Below, piece by piece: positions 26,171-35,695 of a stretch of DNA of 41,967 nt. The position numbers were made by a program, and so were the translations under genes. The notes under the pieces were generated by a model, which was not told where the DNA came from, ran no database searches, and worked only from the letters and a program-made list of their open reading frames with translations. Numbering within the stretch: position 1 is the first letter of the stretch; every line of letters starts with the position of its first letter. Source of the stretch: an uncultured Porphyromonadaceae bacterium (GTDB lineage Bacteria; Bacteroidota; Bacteroidia; Bacteroidales; Muribaculaceae); NCBI GenBank assembly GCA_902491625.1, contig CABUIO010000019.1:1-41967 (forward strand). Direction: 5' to 3'.

Positions 26171-29100
26171 ATGGCGCAGACGTCATACTCATCTACGGGA
26201 AGAGCGACGGCTGAAGGTGTCGATGGCGTCTATGAATTTGAGTTCACGCCCTACACTTCAAGCACCACGGCGCCGAGGTATTACATCTTCACCTCCGCCT
26301 CCAGCGCCACCAACGCCAAGAAAGGCACTTATAAGGTCTATGGCGCCGCGTCGATCGCGGATGGCACCAACATCCAGCCGGTCGACGGCGTGGAGTATCC
26401 TCTTGTCGACCTCTCGTCGAAAGAGGATGCCACGGCACTCGCAAGCCAGCCGATGTGCGCCTTCATGCCGATCTATTACGCATACCTTACAATCAAGGCG
26501 ACGGTAGACCTCAACAAAGGCACGGTCAAGTTCGGCCGCGATCCGGCGGAGGAAGCCACTACCTCGCTGTCTATCTTCCGCAACGAGTCGTCAAAACCAT
26601 TGGCAACCGCTACGCCTGATACAGAAGGTGTGGTTCGCTATTCTGTGAAATTCGGTGAAGATGTCAATGTGTATTTCTCGGCCAACGCCGACACCCGCAC
26701 AAACACTCAGTATCAGAATATCTGGGGTTCAAGCACTCAGGTGAATCCGGAGATTGTCACAGTGGCAGTAGGAACGACTTATCCTATGCTCAGAACCACC
26801 TACCATAAGGTCTACACCGGCAAAACTTGCTTGTTCACATTCCCGGCGGGAAGCTACGACATCATAGCCGACACGAAGAACGGTACCGTCGAAGTCGCCG
26901 AGTTTTCCGGCAATTACCTCCCCAAGCCCGCGACGCTCTATATGCGCAGCCACACGTTCGGCACAAGCTACGGTACCTCTTCCAATGTCAACGGCACCTA
27001 TGAATTCACCTTTGACAAGAGCGCAAGCTATACTTCGGATCCTTTCCGCCTGATATTCTCCGACGTCACTTCGCTTTCCTCCGCGCAGAATTCCCTCTGG
27101 ATTCTCGGTTCCACCACCGAGGCGACAAGCGTGACTCCTGAATTCGGCAAGGCTTATCCGCTCGTCCACGTAGATCCCAACACAGTCTCCACGGATCCCT
27201 ACAACGGCACTTTCATGCCTCTTTACCCGCAGGCTTACACCGTGAATGTGGACCTCAACGCCATGACAGTGACATTCACGCCCACTGTGGAGGTTGACGC
27301 CCTCACAAAGCTGAACATACTCAACGACGCCTTTAAGCTCGTCGGCACCGCAGAGCCGGGAGCCGACGGCAAGTTCCGATACAGCTACCACGGCAACGCC
27401 GGGGCGAAGATTTTCCTTACCACTGCCGAGGTGCGCACAGACATGCAGTCTGCCGGCAGACAGAATTTCGGCGCCGGTGGCCACGCCAACCCTGCCGACG
27501 TGACGACGGAATACGGCAGGAGCTATCAGGCGGAGCCCATCTCCTACCGCCGCCTCTACACCGACAAGACCGGCTATTTCGAGCTTCCCGGCAAATGCGA
27601 CATCGTTTTCGACCCTGCGACAAACTCTCTGTCGATCGAGAATTACACCGGACAGTACGAGACATATCCTGCCACGCTGAAGATCAAGTCAGATGCCATT
27701 TCCAGCACCACATACGCCGAGGCCGAGGGACACGACGGTGTGTATGTCTTTGAGTACACCACTCAGGGTGCGACCGGTACTCCGCGCAACATTGTCTTCA
27801 CGGACGCCTCGTCATACTCCTACCTGAATCCTTCATCCTGGCTCCTCGGCGCCTCCTCCGACGGCTCGACGGTGGACACTTATCCCGGACTTGTGACGCC
27901 GCTATATATCGTCGACGACAACACGGTGAGAGTCGAGAAGCAGAGCCTCTTCATTCCTATCGCTCCCTACACCTACACCATCACCGTCGATCTCAAGAAC
28001 ATGACAGCCAAGTGGGGCGATCCCGTGCCGGCTCCCGCGTCGCTGAAACTCGTCGACGACGGCTTCGGCGTCTATACTCAGTCCGGCGGTGCCGACGGTG
28101 TCTACCGTTTCGAGACGACCACCTACAGCTCGCATCCTCTCTTCATCTCCGAGGCGACCTCCACTTCCGAGCTGAGAGAGACCCTCTGGACGTTCACGGC
28201 CAACCGGCCGGGAGGCGAGGATCTTGACATCACCGAGGGAGTCTCGGCCGCTCACCGCAGCACATATTACAACTACCTCTACAACCGCTCCGGTTTCTGG
28301 CTCACGCCCGAAGGATGCAATAAGCTGACAGCCGTGCTCGACATCAACGCCAACACCATCGACTGGACGATCTCACCTTTCGTGCCCCGCACAGCCGAAG
28401 TCCTCTACATGGTCAACCGCGACAAGGAGCCGATCTCGCGGATCGTCAGCGACAACAGCGGCATCTTTGAATTCGACGTGACGCTCAGGTCGTCGACCTA
28501 CGTCGGCTTCAGCGACTCCGATTCCGACGTCAACGATCCCGGCCGCACGTTCTACGGCGCCAGCGTGCCCTACGTAGGCAACAATGTCTCTCCGATATCC
28601 GGCACTGAATATCCGCTCTACATCACCTCCGGCGACGCTTTCGCCGACAGCAATTCGGTGTTCTATCTTTCAAGTGGCAGATGGAAAGTGCGCGTGGATC
28701 TCAACTGCAAAAAGATCAGCTTCGAGGATATTTCACGCGGAGGTGTCTGGTATGTGCCCGAATCCGTAGCGCTGTGCGACGACGATCTTGAGGTCATCGC
28801 CACCGGCGTCAAAGGGGAGGAGGGTGTCTTCACCTTCTCCGACGTGGCCATAACCTCCGACCGCGATATCCGCAAGGTAGTGCTTCTCGACACAGCCGAG
28901 GGCGGCAGCATCTTCGGCGCCAACGCATCCGGCGAGGTCGGTCCCGAGGTCGAGAGCGGCACCTCCTACGAACTATACATGCCTACACGCCTCTGGGTCA
29001 CAGGCGACGGCGCCTCATGCTTCGGCCTGCGCCCATCGACCTACAACATCACGGCCGACTTCAACAACAAGACCATTACCTTCGTCGATCCGTCCGTGCC

Positions 29101-30649
29101 TGTCTATCCCGCAAAAATGGCCATGACAAAGGTCGAGGGAGAATCTACATCAACACTTTCGACAGTTAACGGCAGCTGCGGCGTCTACACATATTCACTG
29201 CGCAATGACGCCGCAGTCACGGTATATTTCACCGATCCCACCGAGGGTACGCTCTACGGTTCCGCCGTGGCCGCTCCCGAGATCAAGACAGGCGCTGTTG
29301 TCGGCATCGCCGCAGCCTCCGAACCTGTGGCCTTCACCATCCCCGAGGGACTGTGGCGCGTGGAGATGAGCCTCGCCGACATGACGGTGAAGTTCACCGA
29401 GACACCGCGTCCCAAATTCGTGAGCACAACATTGCCCTCCGGCTCTAAGTTCCACAGCTACTTCGGCGCGGGCACCGAGTCCAAGGCAGTCTTCACCTTC
29501 AACAACAACCTCAAGTCCGTTCAGGGCGTCTACGTCGTGCTCGGCGACTACACCGGCGGCGTGCCAGACGAGGACAATCCGACTACGGATCTCGGCCTGC
29601 GTGTCGCCTCGATCTCCGAGAACAACCTCATCGTCGACTTCACCGGACAGCACTACGCCATCCCCGAGGGAGCCGACCCCAAGGTCCACATCGTCCTCTC
29701 CAAGGTTGTCGACGCCAACAACGAGACGCTCGTCTGCGATCCCGTTGCGGGACTTCCCGCCGGCTCGATGGTCTTCGAGTATCCTTTCAGCGAGTTCGAG
29801 CGCATAGCCATTCAGGGCAGATTCGACACACCCTCGAAGAGCAACATCGACGAGGCTCTCACACTCAAGATGCATGTCAGCCGTTTCGACGACATCACCT
29901 TCAGCGACGTTGCCTTCGAAGACTACAATCCCATCGAGCCCTCCGTCACCGGTTCGAGGGAAGGTATTTCCGAACGAGAGAAATATCCAGCACGCTGGGA
30001 GCGCGGCGCGACCGGAGCCGACGGCTTCACAGAGCTGACTGTCTATGTCCCCATGTCGATCCGCGGACGTGGCGACTTCCGCCTCATCCTTGACGGCCTC
30101 GGCATCGACGACGGCTACGACAACCATGCCGACGACCTCTACGCCATCTACAGCACCGTGGTCGATCCCACCGTCGCCGTGGCCTCGACGCCCGCCGACG
30201 CCTCGACCGTCGGACGCGTCGACGAGATCGTGCTGACATGGACGCATCCCGTCATCTCCTCCGTGGGCAACAAGGCTCCCTCCGCCTTCATCGTCAACAC
30301 GGCGACCGGCGAGAAGACCGAGGCTGCATATTCCTATCCCGCCGACGAGAAGTCGCTCGTGCTCACGCCCTCATCGGCCATCGAGGCTCAGGGCAGCTAC
30401 CGCCTTGAGATCGGCGCCGGCGATCTCCTATTCAACGACGTTCAGGACGACTTCAACAATCCTCTCGCGATCACCTTCGCCGTCGATCCCTCGCTCGGTG
30501 TCATCGGCATCGCGATTGCCGATACCGACGAAGTCACCGTCGTAGACCTCAACGGCATCGTGGTGCGCCACGGCAAAGGCCGCGCCACACTCTCCGGCCT
30601 TTCCGGCATCTACATTGTCAACGGCGTGAAATGCCGCCTGTCAGAGTAA
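26171..30649 (+). CDS. Giant secreted protein with nine ~120-residue beta-sandwich-like repeats
   Basis: The frame is 1492 codons from the first ATG after an in-frame TGA; the natural start is probably the signal peptide at 26078. Nine repeats follow, starting near residues 1, 130, 252, 378, 499, 620, 740, 862 and 978. Each opens with a (Y/K)PATL(Y/K)M-like strand, then a G(V/I)Y.FE..T strand and a final strand of the type YTVxVDLNxMTVxF. The pattern recalls SusE/SusF-like starch-binding modules, but this is an inference. Residues 1080-1430 are Ig-like units, including a TVGRVDEIVLTWTHPV segment. The C-terminus (VTVVDLNGIVVR, GLSGIYIVNGV) is a sorting-like tail common in Bacteroidales secreted proteins. 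It is followed after 25 nt by the next giant gene. Confidence 0.8.
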   Translation: MAQTSYSSTGRATAEGVDGVYEFEFTPYTSSTTAPRYYIFTSASSATNAKKGTYKVYGAASIADGTNIQPVDGVEYPLVDLSSKEDATALASQPMCAFMPIYYAYLTIKATVDLNKGTVKFGRDPAEEATTSLSIFRNESSKPLATATPDTEGVVRYSVKFGEDVNVYFSANADTRTNTQYQNIWGSSTQVNPEIVTVAVGTTYPMLRTTYHKVYTGKTCLFTFPAGSYDIIADTKNGTVEVAEFSGNYLPKPATLYMRSHTFGTSYGTSSNVNGTYEFTFDKSASYTSDPFRLIFSDVTSLSSAQNSLWILGSTTEATSVTPEFGKAYPLVHVDPNTVSTDPYNGTFMPLYPQAYTVNVDLNAMTVTFTPTVEVDALTKLNILNDAFKLVGTAEPGADGKFRYSYHGNAGAKIFLTTAEVRTDMQSAGRQNFGAGGHANPADVTTEYGRSYQAEPISYRRLYTDKTGYFELPGKCDIVFDPATNSLSIENYTGQYETYPATLKIKSDAISSTTYAEAEGHDGVYVFEYTTQGATGTPRNIVFTDASSYSYLNPSSWLLGASSDGSTVDTYPGLVTPLYIVDDNTVRVEKQSLFIPIAPYTYTITVDLKNMTAKWGDPVPAPASLKLVDDGFGVYTQSGGADGVYRFETTTYSSHPLFISEATSTSELRETLWTFTANRPGGEDLDITEGVSAAHRSTYYNYLYNRSGFWLTPEGCNKLTAVLDINANTIDWTISPFVPRTAEVLYMVNRDKEPISRIVSDNSGIFEFDVTLRSSTYVGFSDSDSDVNDPGRTFYGASVPYVGNNVSPISGTEYPLYITSGDAFADSNSVFYLSSGRWKVRVDLNCKKISFEDISRGGVWYVPESVALCDDDLEVIATGVKGEEGVFTFSDVAITSDRDIRKVVLLDTAEGGSIFGANASGEVGPEVESGTSYELYMPTRLWVTGDGASCFGLRPSTYNITADFNNKTITFVDPSVPVYPAKMAMTKVEGESTSTLSTVNGSCGVYTYSLRNDAAVTVYFTDPTEGTLYGSAVAAPEIKTGAVVGIAAASEPVAFTIPEGLWRVEMSLADMTVKFTETPRPKFVSTTLPSGSKFHSYFGAGTESKAVFTFNNNLKSVQGVYVVLGDYTGGVPDEDNPTTDLGLRVASISENNLIVDFTGQHYAIPEGADPKVHIVLSKVVDANNETLVCDPVAGLPAGSMVFEYPFSEFERIAIQGRFDTPSKSNIDEALTLKMHVSRFDDITFSDVAFEDYNPIEPSVTGSREGISEREKYPARWERGATGADGFTELTVYVPMSIRGRGDFRLILDGLGIDDGYDNHADDLYAIYSTVVDPTVAVASTPADASTVGRVDEIVLTWTHPVISSVGNKAPSAFIVNTATGEKTEAAYSYPADEKSLVLTPSSAIEAQGSYRLEIGAGDLLFNDVQDDFNNPLAITFAVDPSLGVIGIAIADTDEVTVVDLNGIVVRHGKGRATLSGLSGIYIVNGVKCRLSE

Positions 30650-30674
30650 TAATGTAACCATAACAGAATAAATC

Positions 30675-33600
30675 ATGCGAAAAGCAATCAGATACATAGC
30701 CTTGTCGATGACCATTGCATTGACAGGATTCAGCGGAGGAGCCAAGACTGTTCCCGGCATTCCGCCCGTGGACGTGCCTCAGCAGGCATCCTCGCAGCAT
30801 GAGGTCTGGAAAGCCTCCGGGCAGGGAGCGGCGCTCCGCGAGCTTGACCGCCGCACACCCGACCGCCGGTTCCGCAACCTCCTTCAGCAGGACGGCATCG
30901 TGGACTTCCGTCCCGATCTTCTCACCGGACTCACATCCTCTGCGCCCTCTCCCGCGCAGACCATCAGCCGTCTCCCCATGAGCCGCATTCCCGGCGGCTC
31001 CAACCTCTGCGGCTTCATAGCCTACAACGAGCTTGGTCTCGATCTCGGCATCTACCGCATACCCCTCGCCGCCTCGCAGCAACTCACACAGCTTCGCGGC
31101 ACCAAGGGTTTGCTGTCGTCCTTCCGCGGCGGCGCGTCGAGCGACCGCTACTACGTGATGTCATACTTCGGCACCACGATTCAGAACGGAGTCGACCAAT
31201 GCCTGACGGCCATTTTCGACCTCAGAGACTGGAAGCTTCTTGCCGAAGCCGGCGACTACGGCCAGTATGAGCGTGTAGGTTCCGACATGACCTTCGATCC
31301 CGTGACACAGCGCTTCTACGGCTGTTTCCTCAACCGTAACCAGTCGCAGTGGGTGCTCGGCTATATGCAGCTCGATCCCGCGAGTCCCTCCTCCACCATC
31401 GCCGCCGTCACGCAGCTATGCACTCTTGAGGTCTCGCTCAACGGCCTCGCTGCCGACGCCAACGGTACCCTCTGGGGCATCCGCAACGACAACGGCGACC
31501 TCGTGACCATCAACCGCAAGACCGGCGAGATGACAAAGGTCGCCTCCACAGGCCTTGTGCCGGGCTACAACGGCTCGCTGACATGGGACAACACCAACGG
31601 TATCCTCTACTGGGCCGTCACCTACGATGACGCCTCGGCTCCCTCCGGCATGTCGTCGGCCATCCTCACCGTCGACAAGACTACCGGCGCTCTCGCGCAC
31701 GCCTACAACTATGCCTCTCCGGCACAGACCGGCGGCCTATACACCGAATACACCGCCGCCGGCAAGGCGCCGGGCGAATTTACCGGATTTAACGTGGCCT
31801 TCGAGGGCGAGTCGCTCTCCGGCGCGGTGAAATTTGACGCTCCTTTCTCTCTCTCAGACGGCACTGCGGCTTCCGGCGCGCTGACCTACAACCTTACTGT
31901 TGCCAAGGACAACGGCTATGTGGCCTACAACTCCGACCTGACATGCAGTTACGGCGACAAGGGTGTGACAGTGCCCCTGACGCTTGCCACTGCCGGCAAC
32001 TACACCTTCACCATTCAGGCGCGCAACGACGCCGGCAAGGGCTATCCCGCGTCGCAGACGCGCTATGTCGGCGTCGACCTCCCGATGCAGCCTGAAAACC
32101 TTGCCGTCAGCTATGACTCCGGCACCGTGACCGTCTCCTGGGACGCCGTGACCTCAACAGTCCACGGCGGATACCACAACCCCGACGACGTGACATACAA
32201 CGTCACTCTCTCGCAGCTTGACGCCGACGGCATCGCCACGTCCCTGCAGCCGCAGACTGTCTCGACGACCTCCGCCACCTGGCAGGCCGGATCCGACGAT
32301 ACCCTCTACGGATTCAACGCTACCGTCACTCCGGTCTTCGGCACCAACTCAGGCGACGCCGCCAAGTCCGGCTACGTCTGGTTCGGCGCACTGCGTCCTC
32401 CCTTCCTGCAGACCATGACCCCTGAGATCGACGGCTGGACTCCGCTCAACGTCGGCACCGGAGCCACGTGGGTGAAGGAATACAACAGCAGGGGCAAAGG
32501 CTGGGCGATTCCCTACAACTGGGGCACCGTCAACAATGCATGGCTCTTCTCTCCCTCCATCCGGCTTGAAAAGGGACGCTACTATGTCATGTCGCTCAAG
32601 GCATATTCCGAAGTCGTCAACAACGAGATTCAGGTCTATATCGGCCGTGGTGAGGCCACTCCCGACGCCATGACGACCAAGCTTGCAAGCTCGCGTGTGG
32701 CTCCGCGCACATCCTATTCCAAGCCTGTGCTCCTGACCTTCGGATTTGCTTGCGAGGAGACCGGCATCTACCATCTCGGACTGCTCAACTCATTCCGCAG
32801 TGACACGTGGACCAATGTGCCCTACATGTTCGTCAACGACGTGACATGTACACCCGCGCCCGACAGCGCCCCCGACGCTCCGCAGCTCACTGTCGGCTAT
32901 GACAAGACAGGGGAGGTGAAGGCCGACATCACCGTCAAGGCTCCCTCCGCCACCTACGGCAAGACTCCGGTGGAGTCGTTTGACAAGGTTGTCCTCAAGG
33001 TTAATGGCGCCGAAGTTAAGTCCTGGGAGAATGTGGCCGCCGGAACCGAGCTTACCTACACATATGAGGGTGCCTCTGCCGGCAACTACAGCTTCACCGC
33101 GATCGCCTGCACAGACGACGTCGAAGGCGTCCCGGCCATGTCGACCGTATTCCTCGGCATGTCGCTTCCCGTCGATCCCGAGTGGGTCGATGTCACGGAG
33201 AAGGCTGATCTCCCCGGCACGGTCGACGTTTCCTGGGCGCCGGTGTACAAGAGCGCCAACGGCCAGGACATCGCCTCCGAGGCCATCACCTACAATCTGA
33301 TTAACATCATCACCAACACATACATTGAACGCGGCGTGACCTCCTCTCCCAAGGAGCTTAAGATCTGCGAGCCGACTGACCAGAAAGCGCTCTATCTCTC
33401 CGTCAACGCCGAGACTTCCGCAGGTTTCTCCTCCACCTACGGCACACGCATGAAGCAGTCCATCATGCATGTGGGCAAACCCTATGACCTTCCCGTCATA
33501 GAGAACTTCGCGGGAGGCAGCGTGAGCCATTCCTGGAGCGTGGTCAACCAGCACTCATCCTACGACCGGATATCCGTGGCCAACGCAGCCGAGCTTGGCG

Positions 33601-35321
33601 GCGACGCCAACGGCGACGGCTACTGTCTCACCGCCTTCGTGCCTTACGCCGACAGCCAGTGCTCCCTCTATTCCGGCACGATTCAGATTCCCGCCGACGC
33701 CAACAGTCCGACTCTCGGTTTCGCCTGCTTCCGCCAGAACTACGGCAGCGACGAAGCCAACGACAAGAACCTCAACGAGCTTCTCGTCAGTGTGATCGGC
33801 ACCGAGCATCAGGGTACGCTGAAGCCGATAGTGATGAAGGATCAGGGTCTCGGATGGCAATACTACTTCTACGACCTGTCGATCTTCAAGGGGGAGAAGG
33901 TCAATCTACTCTTCACCTGGCACACCGTGGGCTACACCACACACTGGGTCGACGACATCCAGTTCTTCGACGCTCCGCAGAAGGATCTCGCTGTCACCGG
34001 ATTCAGCGTTCCCGCTCAGGTTGAGCCGGATTCGAGGGTGCGCATGTCGGCGACTGTCACCAACCGAGGCGTCCGCAACCTTGCCAAGGGCGACGCTGTT
34101 GTCGAACTCCGCCGGGGCGACGACGGCAAACTCATCTCCACCACCGATGTCCCCGCGCTCCGGCCTTTCCAGAGCGTCAACATCACTCTCAGAGACAATC
34201 TCAACAACTCGTTTGATTCCGAGGTGCCATATAAAGTGACCGTTGTCTTCGAAGGGGACGCCAACGCCGCCAACGACTCCATGGACGCCGTCCTGTCGCT
34301 GAAACTCTCCGACAAGCCCGCGCCCCGTGCCCTTGACGGGGATCGAAACGACGAAGGCTTCGCAGCCCTCACATGGCAGGCGCCCGACCTCTCGCCGCGC
34401 TATCCGATGTATGAGATCGGCTTCGAAAGCTCCACGGCTCCCTTGATGACCGACCTCGAGGGCTTCTCGACCATCGACGTCGACGGCAACGAGGTCTATG
34501 GCGAACTCGGTCTCACGGGTCCTCAGGGATTCACGACATTCCCGCACTCGCAGCTCGCGCACTCCGGCGGCTGGATGCTCGTCTCCCCATGCAACGCCGA
34601 CGGCGCCCCCAAGGAAGACTGGCTCATCTCTCCCAAGCTCTCCGGAGCCGCGCAGACGATCTCATTCTATGTGCGCACCAACTGGAACGCCTACGAGAGC
34701 TACACCGTGCTCACATCGACAACCGGCAGCGAAAAGGACGACTTCAAGACTACAGCGCTTGAGGCCAAGACAACTTCCAACGACTGGCAACGTGTCGACA
34801 TCGACCTTCCCGAAGGCACACTCTACTTCGCCATCGTTTCCAAGGCCGACGACACCACCAACCTCATCTATCTGATGCTCGATGACTTCACCTTCGAGGG
34901 TGCCGACGCCAACGACGGACTCACCGTCGCAGGCTACAACACCTACCGCGACAACGAATTTATCGAGAAGACTGCTCCTGTGGAGCAGTGGGAAGACCTT
35001 CAGGGCAATCCCGGACCTCACTTCTACCGCGTGACAGCCGACTACGGCGACCGTGGCGAATCCGCTCCCTCCAACTCCCTCTTCCTCTTCACCCGCGGCA
35101 CAGGCGTTGAGGGTATTTCCGGCACCGTAGGACGCATCCACGCCCTTCCCGGACGCATCGTCATCGAAGGCGCCGATGGAGCGGACATCCGCATCACCGA
35201 CCTCAACGGCATCGCCGTAGCCGCCACGCAACGCGCCGCCGCCACCGAGACTTTTGCAGTCTCCTCCGGCGTCTACCTCGTCACCATCGACGGCTCCACC
35301 CTCAAACTCCTTGTTCCCTGA
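30675..35321 (+). CDS. Giant secreted adhesin-like protein with Fn3 and choice-of-anchor J domains
   Basis: This 1548-residue protein has a signal peptide ending near residue 23. Residues about 105-360 read as a propeller-like domain (repeated blades such as GIRNDNGDLVTINRKTGEMTKV). Fn3 units follow. Choice-of-anchor J/MAM-like domains lie at about 573-717, 935-1097 and 1243-1402. The last has the typical ends GGWMLVSPCN, DWLISPKL and IYLMLDDFTF. A CARDB-like unit (KDLAVTGFSVPAQVEPDSRV) sits at about 1102-1220. The tail (IRITDLNGIAV, SSGVYLVTIDGSTLKLLV) is sorting-like. It probably functions as a surface adhesin or binding protein. Only 25 nt separate it from the repeat protein, so the two are co-transcribed. 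Confidence 0.8.
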   Translation: MRKAIRYIALSMTIALTGFSGGAKTVPGIPPVDVPQQASSQHEVWKASGQGAALRELDRRTPDRRFRNLLQQDGIVDFRPDLLTGLTSSAPSPAQTISRLPMSRIPGGSNLCGFIAYNELGLDLGIYRIPLAASQQLTQLRGTKGLLSSFRGGASSDRYYVMSYFGTTIQNGVDQCLTAIFDLRDWKLLAEAGDYGQYERVGSDMTFDPVTQRFYGCFLNRNQSQWVLGYMQLDPASPSSTIAAVTQLCTLEVSLNGLAADANGTLWGIRNDNGDLVTINRKTGEMTKVASTGLVPGYNGSLTWDNTNGILYWAVTYDDASAPSGMSSAILTVDKTTGALAHAYNYASPAQTGGLYTEYTAAGKAPGEFTGFNVAFEGESLSGAVKFDAPFSLSDGTAASGALTYNLTVAKDNGYVAYNSDLTCSYGDKGVTVPLTLATAGNYTFTIQARNDAGKGYPASQTRYVGVDLPMQPENLAVSYDSGTVTVSWDAVTSTVHGGYHNPDDVTYNVTLSQLDADGIATSLQPQTVSTTSATWQAGSDDTLYGFNATVTPVFGTNSGDAAKSGYVWFGALRPPFLQTMTPEIDGWTPLNVGTGATWVKEYNSRGKGWAIPYNWGTVNNAWLFSPSIRLEKGRYYVMSLKAYSEVVNNEIQVYIGRGEATPDAMTTKLASSRVAPRTSYSKPVLLTFGFACEETGIYHLGLLNSFRSDTWTNVPYMFVNDVTCTPAPDSAPDAPQLTVGYDKTGEVKADITVKAPSATYGKTPVESFDKVVLKVNGAEVKSWENVAAGTELTYTYEGASAGNYSFTAIACTDDVEGVPAMSTVFLGMSLPVDPEWVDVTEKADLPGTVDVSWAPVYKSANGQDIASEAITYNLINIITNTYIERGVTSSPKELKICEPTDQKALYLSVNAETSAGFSSTYGTRMKQSIMHVGKPYDLPVIENFAGGSVSHSWSVVNQHSSYDRISVANAAELGGDANGDGYCLTAFVPYADSQCSLYSGTIQIPADANSPTLGFACFRQNYGSDEANDKNLNELLVSVIGTEHQGTLKPIVMKDQGLGWQYYFYDLSIFKGEKVNLLFTWHTVGYTTHWVDDIQFFDAPQKDLAVTGFSVPAQVEPDSRVRMSATVTNRGVRNLAKGDAVVELRRGDDGKLISTTDVPALRPFQSVNITLRDNLNNSFDSEVPYKVTVVFEGDANAANDSMDAVLSLKLSDKPAPRALDGDRNDEGFAALTWQAPDLSPRYPMYEIGFESSTAPLMTDLEGFSTIDVDGNEVYGELGLTGPQGFTTFPHSQLAHSGGWMLVSPCNADGAPKEDWLISPKLSGAAQTISFYVRTNWNAYESYTVLTSTTGSEKDDFKTTALEAKTTSNDWQRVDIDLPEGTLYFAIVSKADDTTNLIYLMLDDFTFEGADANDGLTVAGYNTYRDNEFIEKTAPVEQWEDLQGNPGPHFYRVTADYGDRGESAPSNSLFLFTRGTGVEGISGTVGRIHALPGRIVIEGADGADIRITDLNGIAVAATQRAAATETFAVSSGVYLVTIDGSTLKLLVP

Positions 35322-35334
35322 CTACTCCCAATCG

Positions 35335-35380
35335 CCACTATAGCTAAAGCAGCCACCATAGCTAAAGTAGCTAAGATAGC
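35335..35380 (+). repeat. Short tandem repeats (18-nt and 9-nt units)
   Basis: Two 18-nt units, CCACTATAGCTAAAGCAG (35335-35352) and CCACCATAGCTAAAGTAG (35353-35370), agree at 16 of 18 positions. TAGCTAAGA and TAGC follow as 9-nt subunits. The subunit resembles the array at 8103-8127. Confidence 0.55.
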
Positions 35381-35397
35381 AACAAATCCTCATACGC

Positions 35398-35433
35398 AGC
35401 GCCGCCACCCGCATCAGCCGGGCTGGCGGCGCT
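35398..35433 (+). terminator. Strong GC hairpin after the giant adhesin gene
   Basis: AGCGCCGCCA (35398-35407) pairs perfectly with TGGCGGCGCT (35424-35433), with extra CCCG/CGGG pairing in the loop. No U-run follows, so it is a likely but unproven transcript end. Confidence 0.5.
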
Positions 35434-35544
35434 CCCCATAAAGATTGTTCGTCATTGTTCCCCTTGTTCGGGATTATGATTTGCGAAAGATCGGGTTGAT
35501 AACGCCATAAATCCACGCATATTTGACGGATTTTTTGCGATTTC

Positions 35545-35575
35545 TTTGCAGTGTGAGGAAAATGTATTACCTTTG
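35545..35575 (+). promoter_or_regulatory. Promoter of a short transcription unit
   Basis: TTTG (35545-35548), a 19-nt spacer and TACCTTTG (35568-35575) are a complete consensus match. The predicted start is near 35582, only about 60 nt before a strong intrinsic terminator. Confidence 0.75.
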
Positions 35576-35609
35576 CGCCGTGAATCATAAGTGTTTATTA
35601 GTGAAAAAT

Positions 35610-35641
35610 CTCCCTGTCGTGTTAAAGCGGCAGGGAGTTTT
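35610..35641 (+). terminator. Intrinsic terminator or attenuator upstream of the truncated gene
   Basis: CTCCCTGTCG (35610-35619) pairs with CGGCAGGGAG (35628-35637) over 10 bp with one GU, loop TGTTAAAG, followed by TTTT. A run of A precedes the stem, so it could act in both directions. Together with the promoter it defines a possible 60-nt RNA at 35582-35641. Confidence 0.75.
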
Positions 35642-35695
35642 GCTTGAATCATTTAGATTGGTATTAAGATCACCAACTTCACCCTCACCGAGACC

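Noticed and set aside
26153..26190. Selenocysteine at the TGA in the giant secreted-protein gene
   Set aside because: No clear SECIS-like hairpin was seen right after the TGA, the residue lies at a signal-peptide cleavage site, and surface repeat proteins of this kind are not known selenoproteins.
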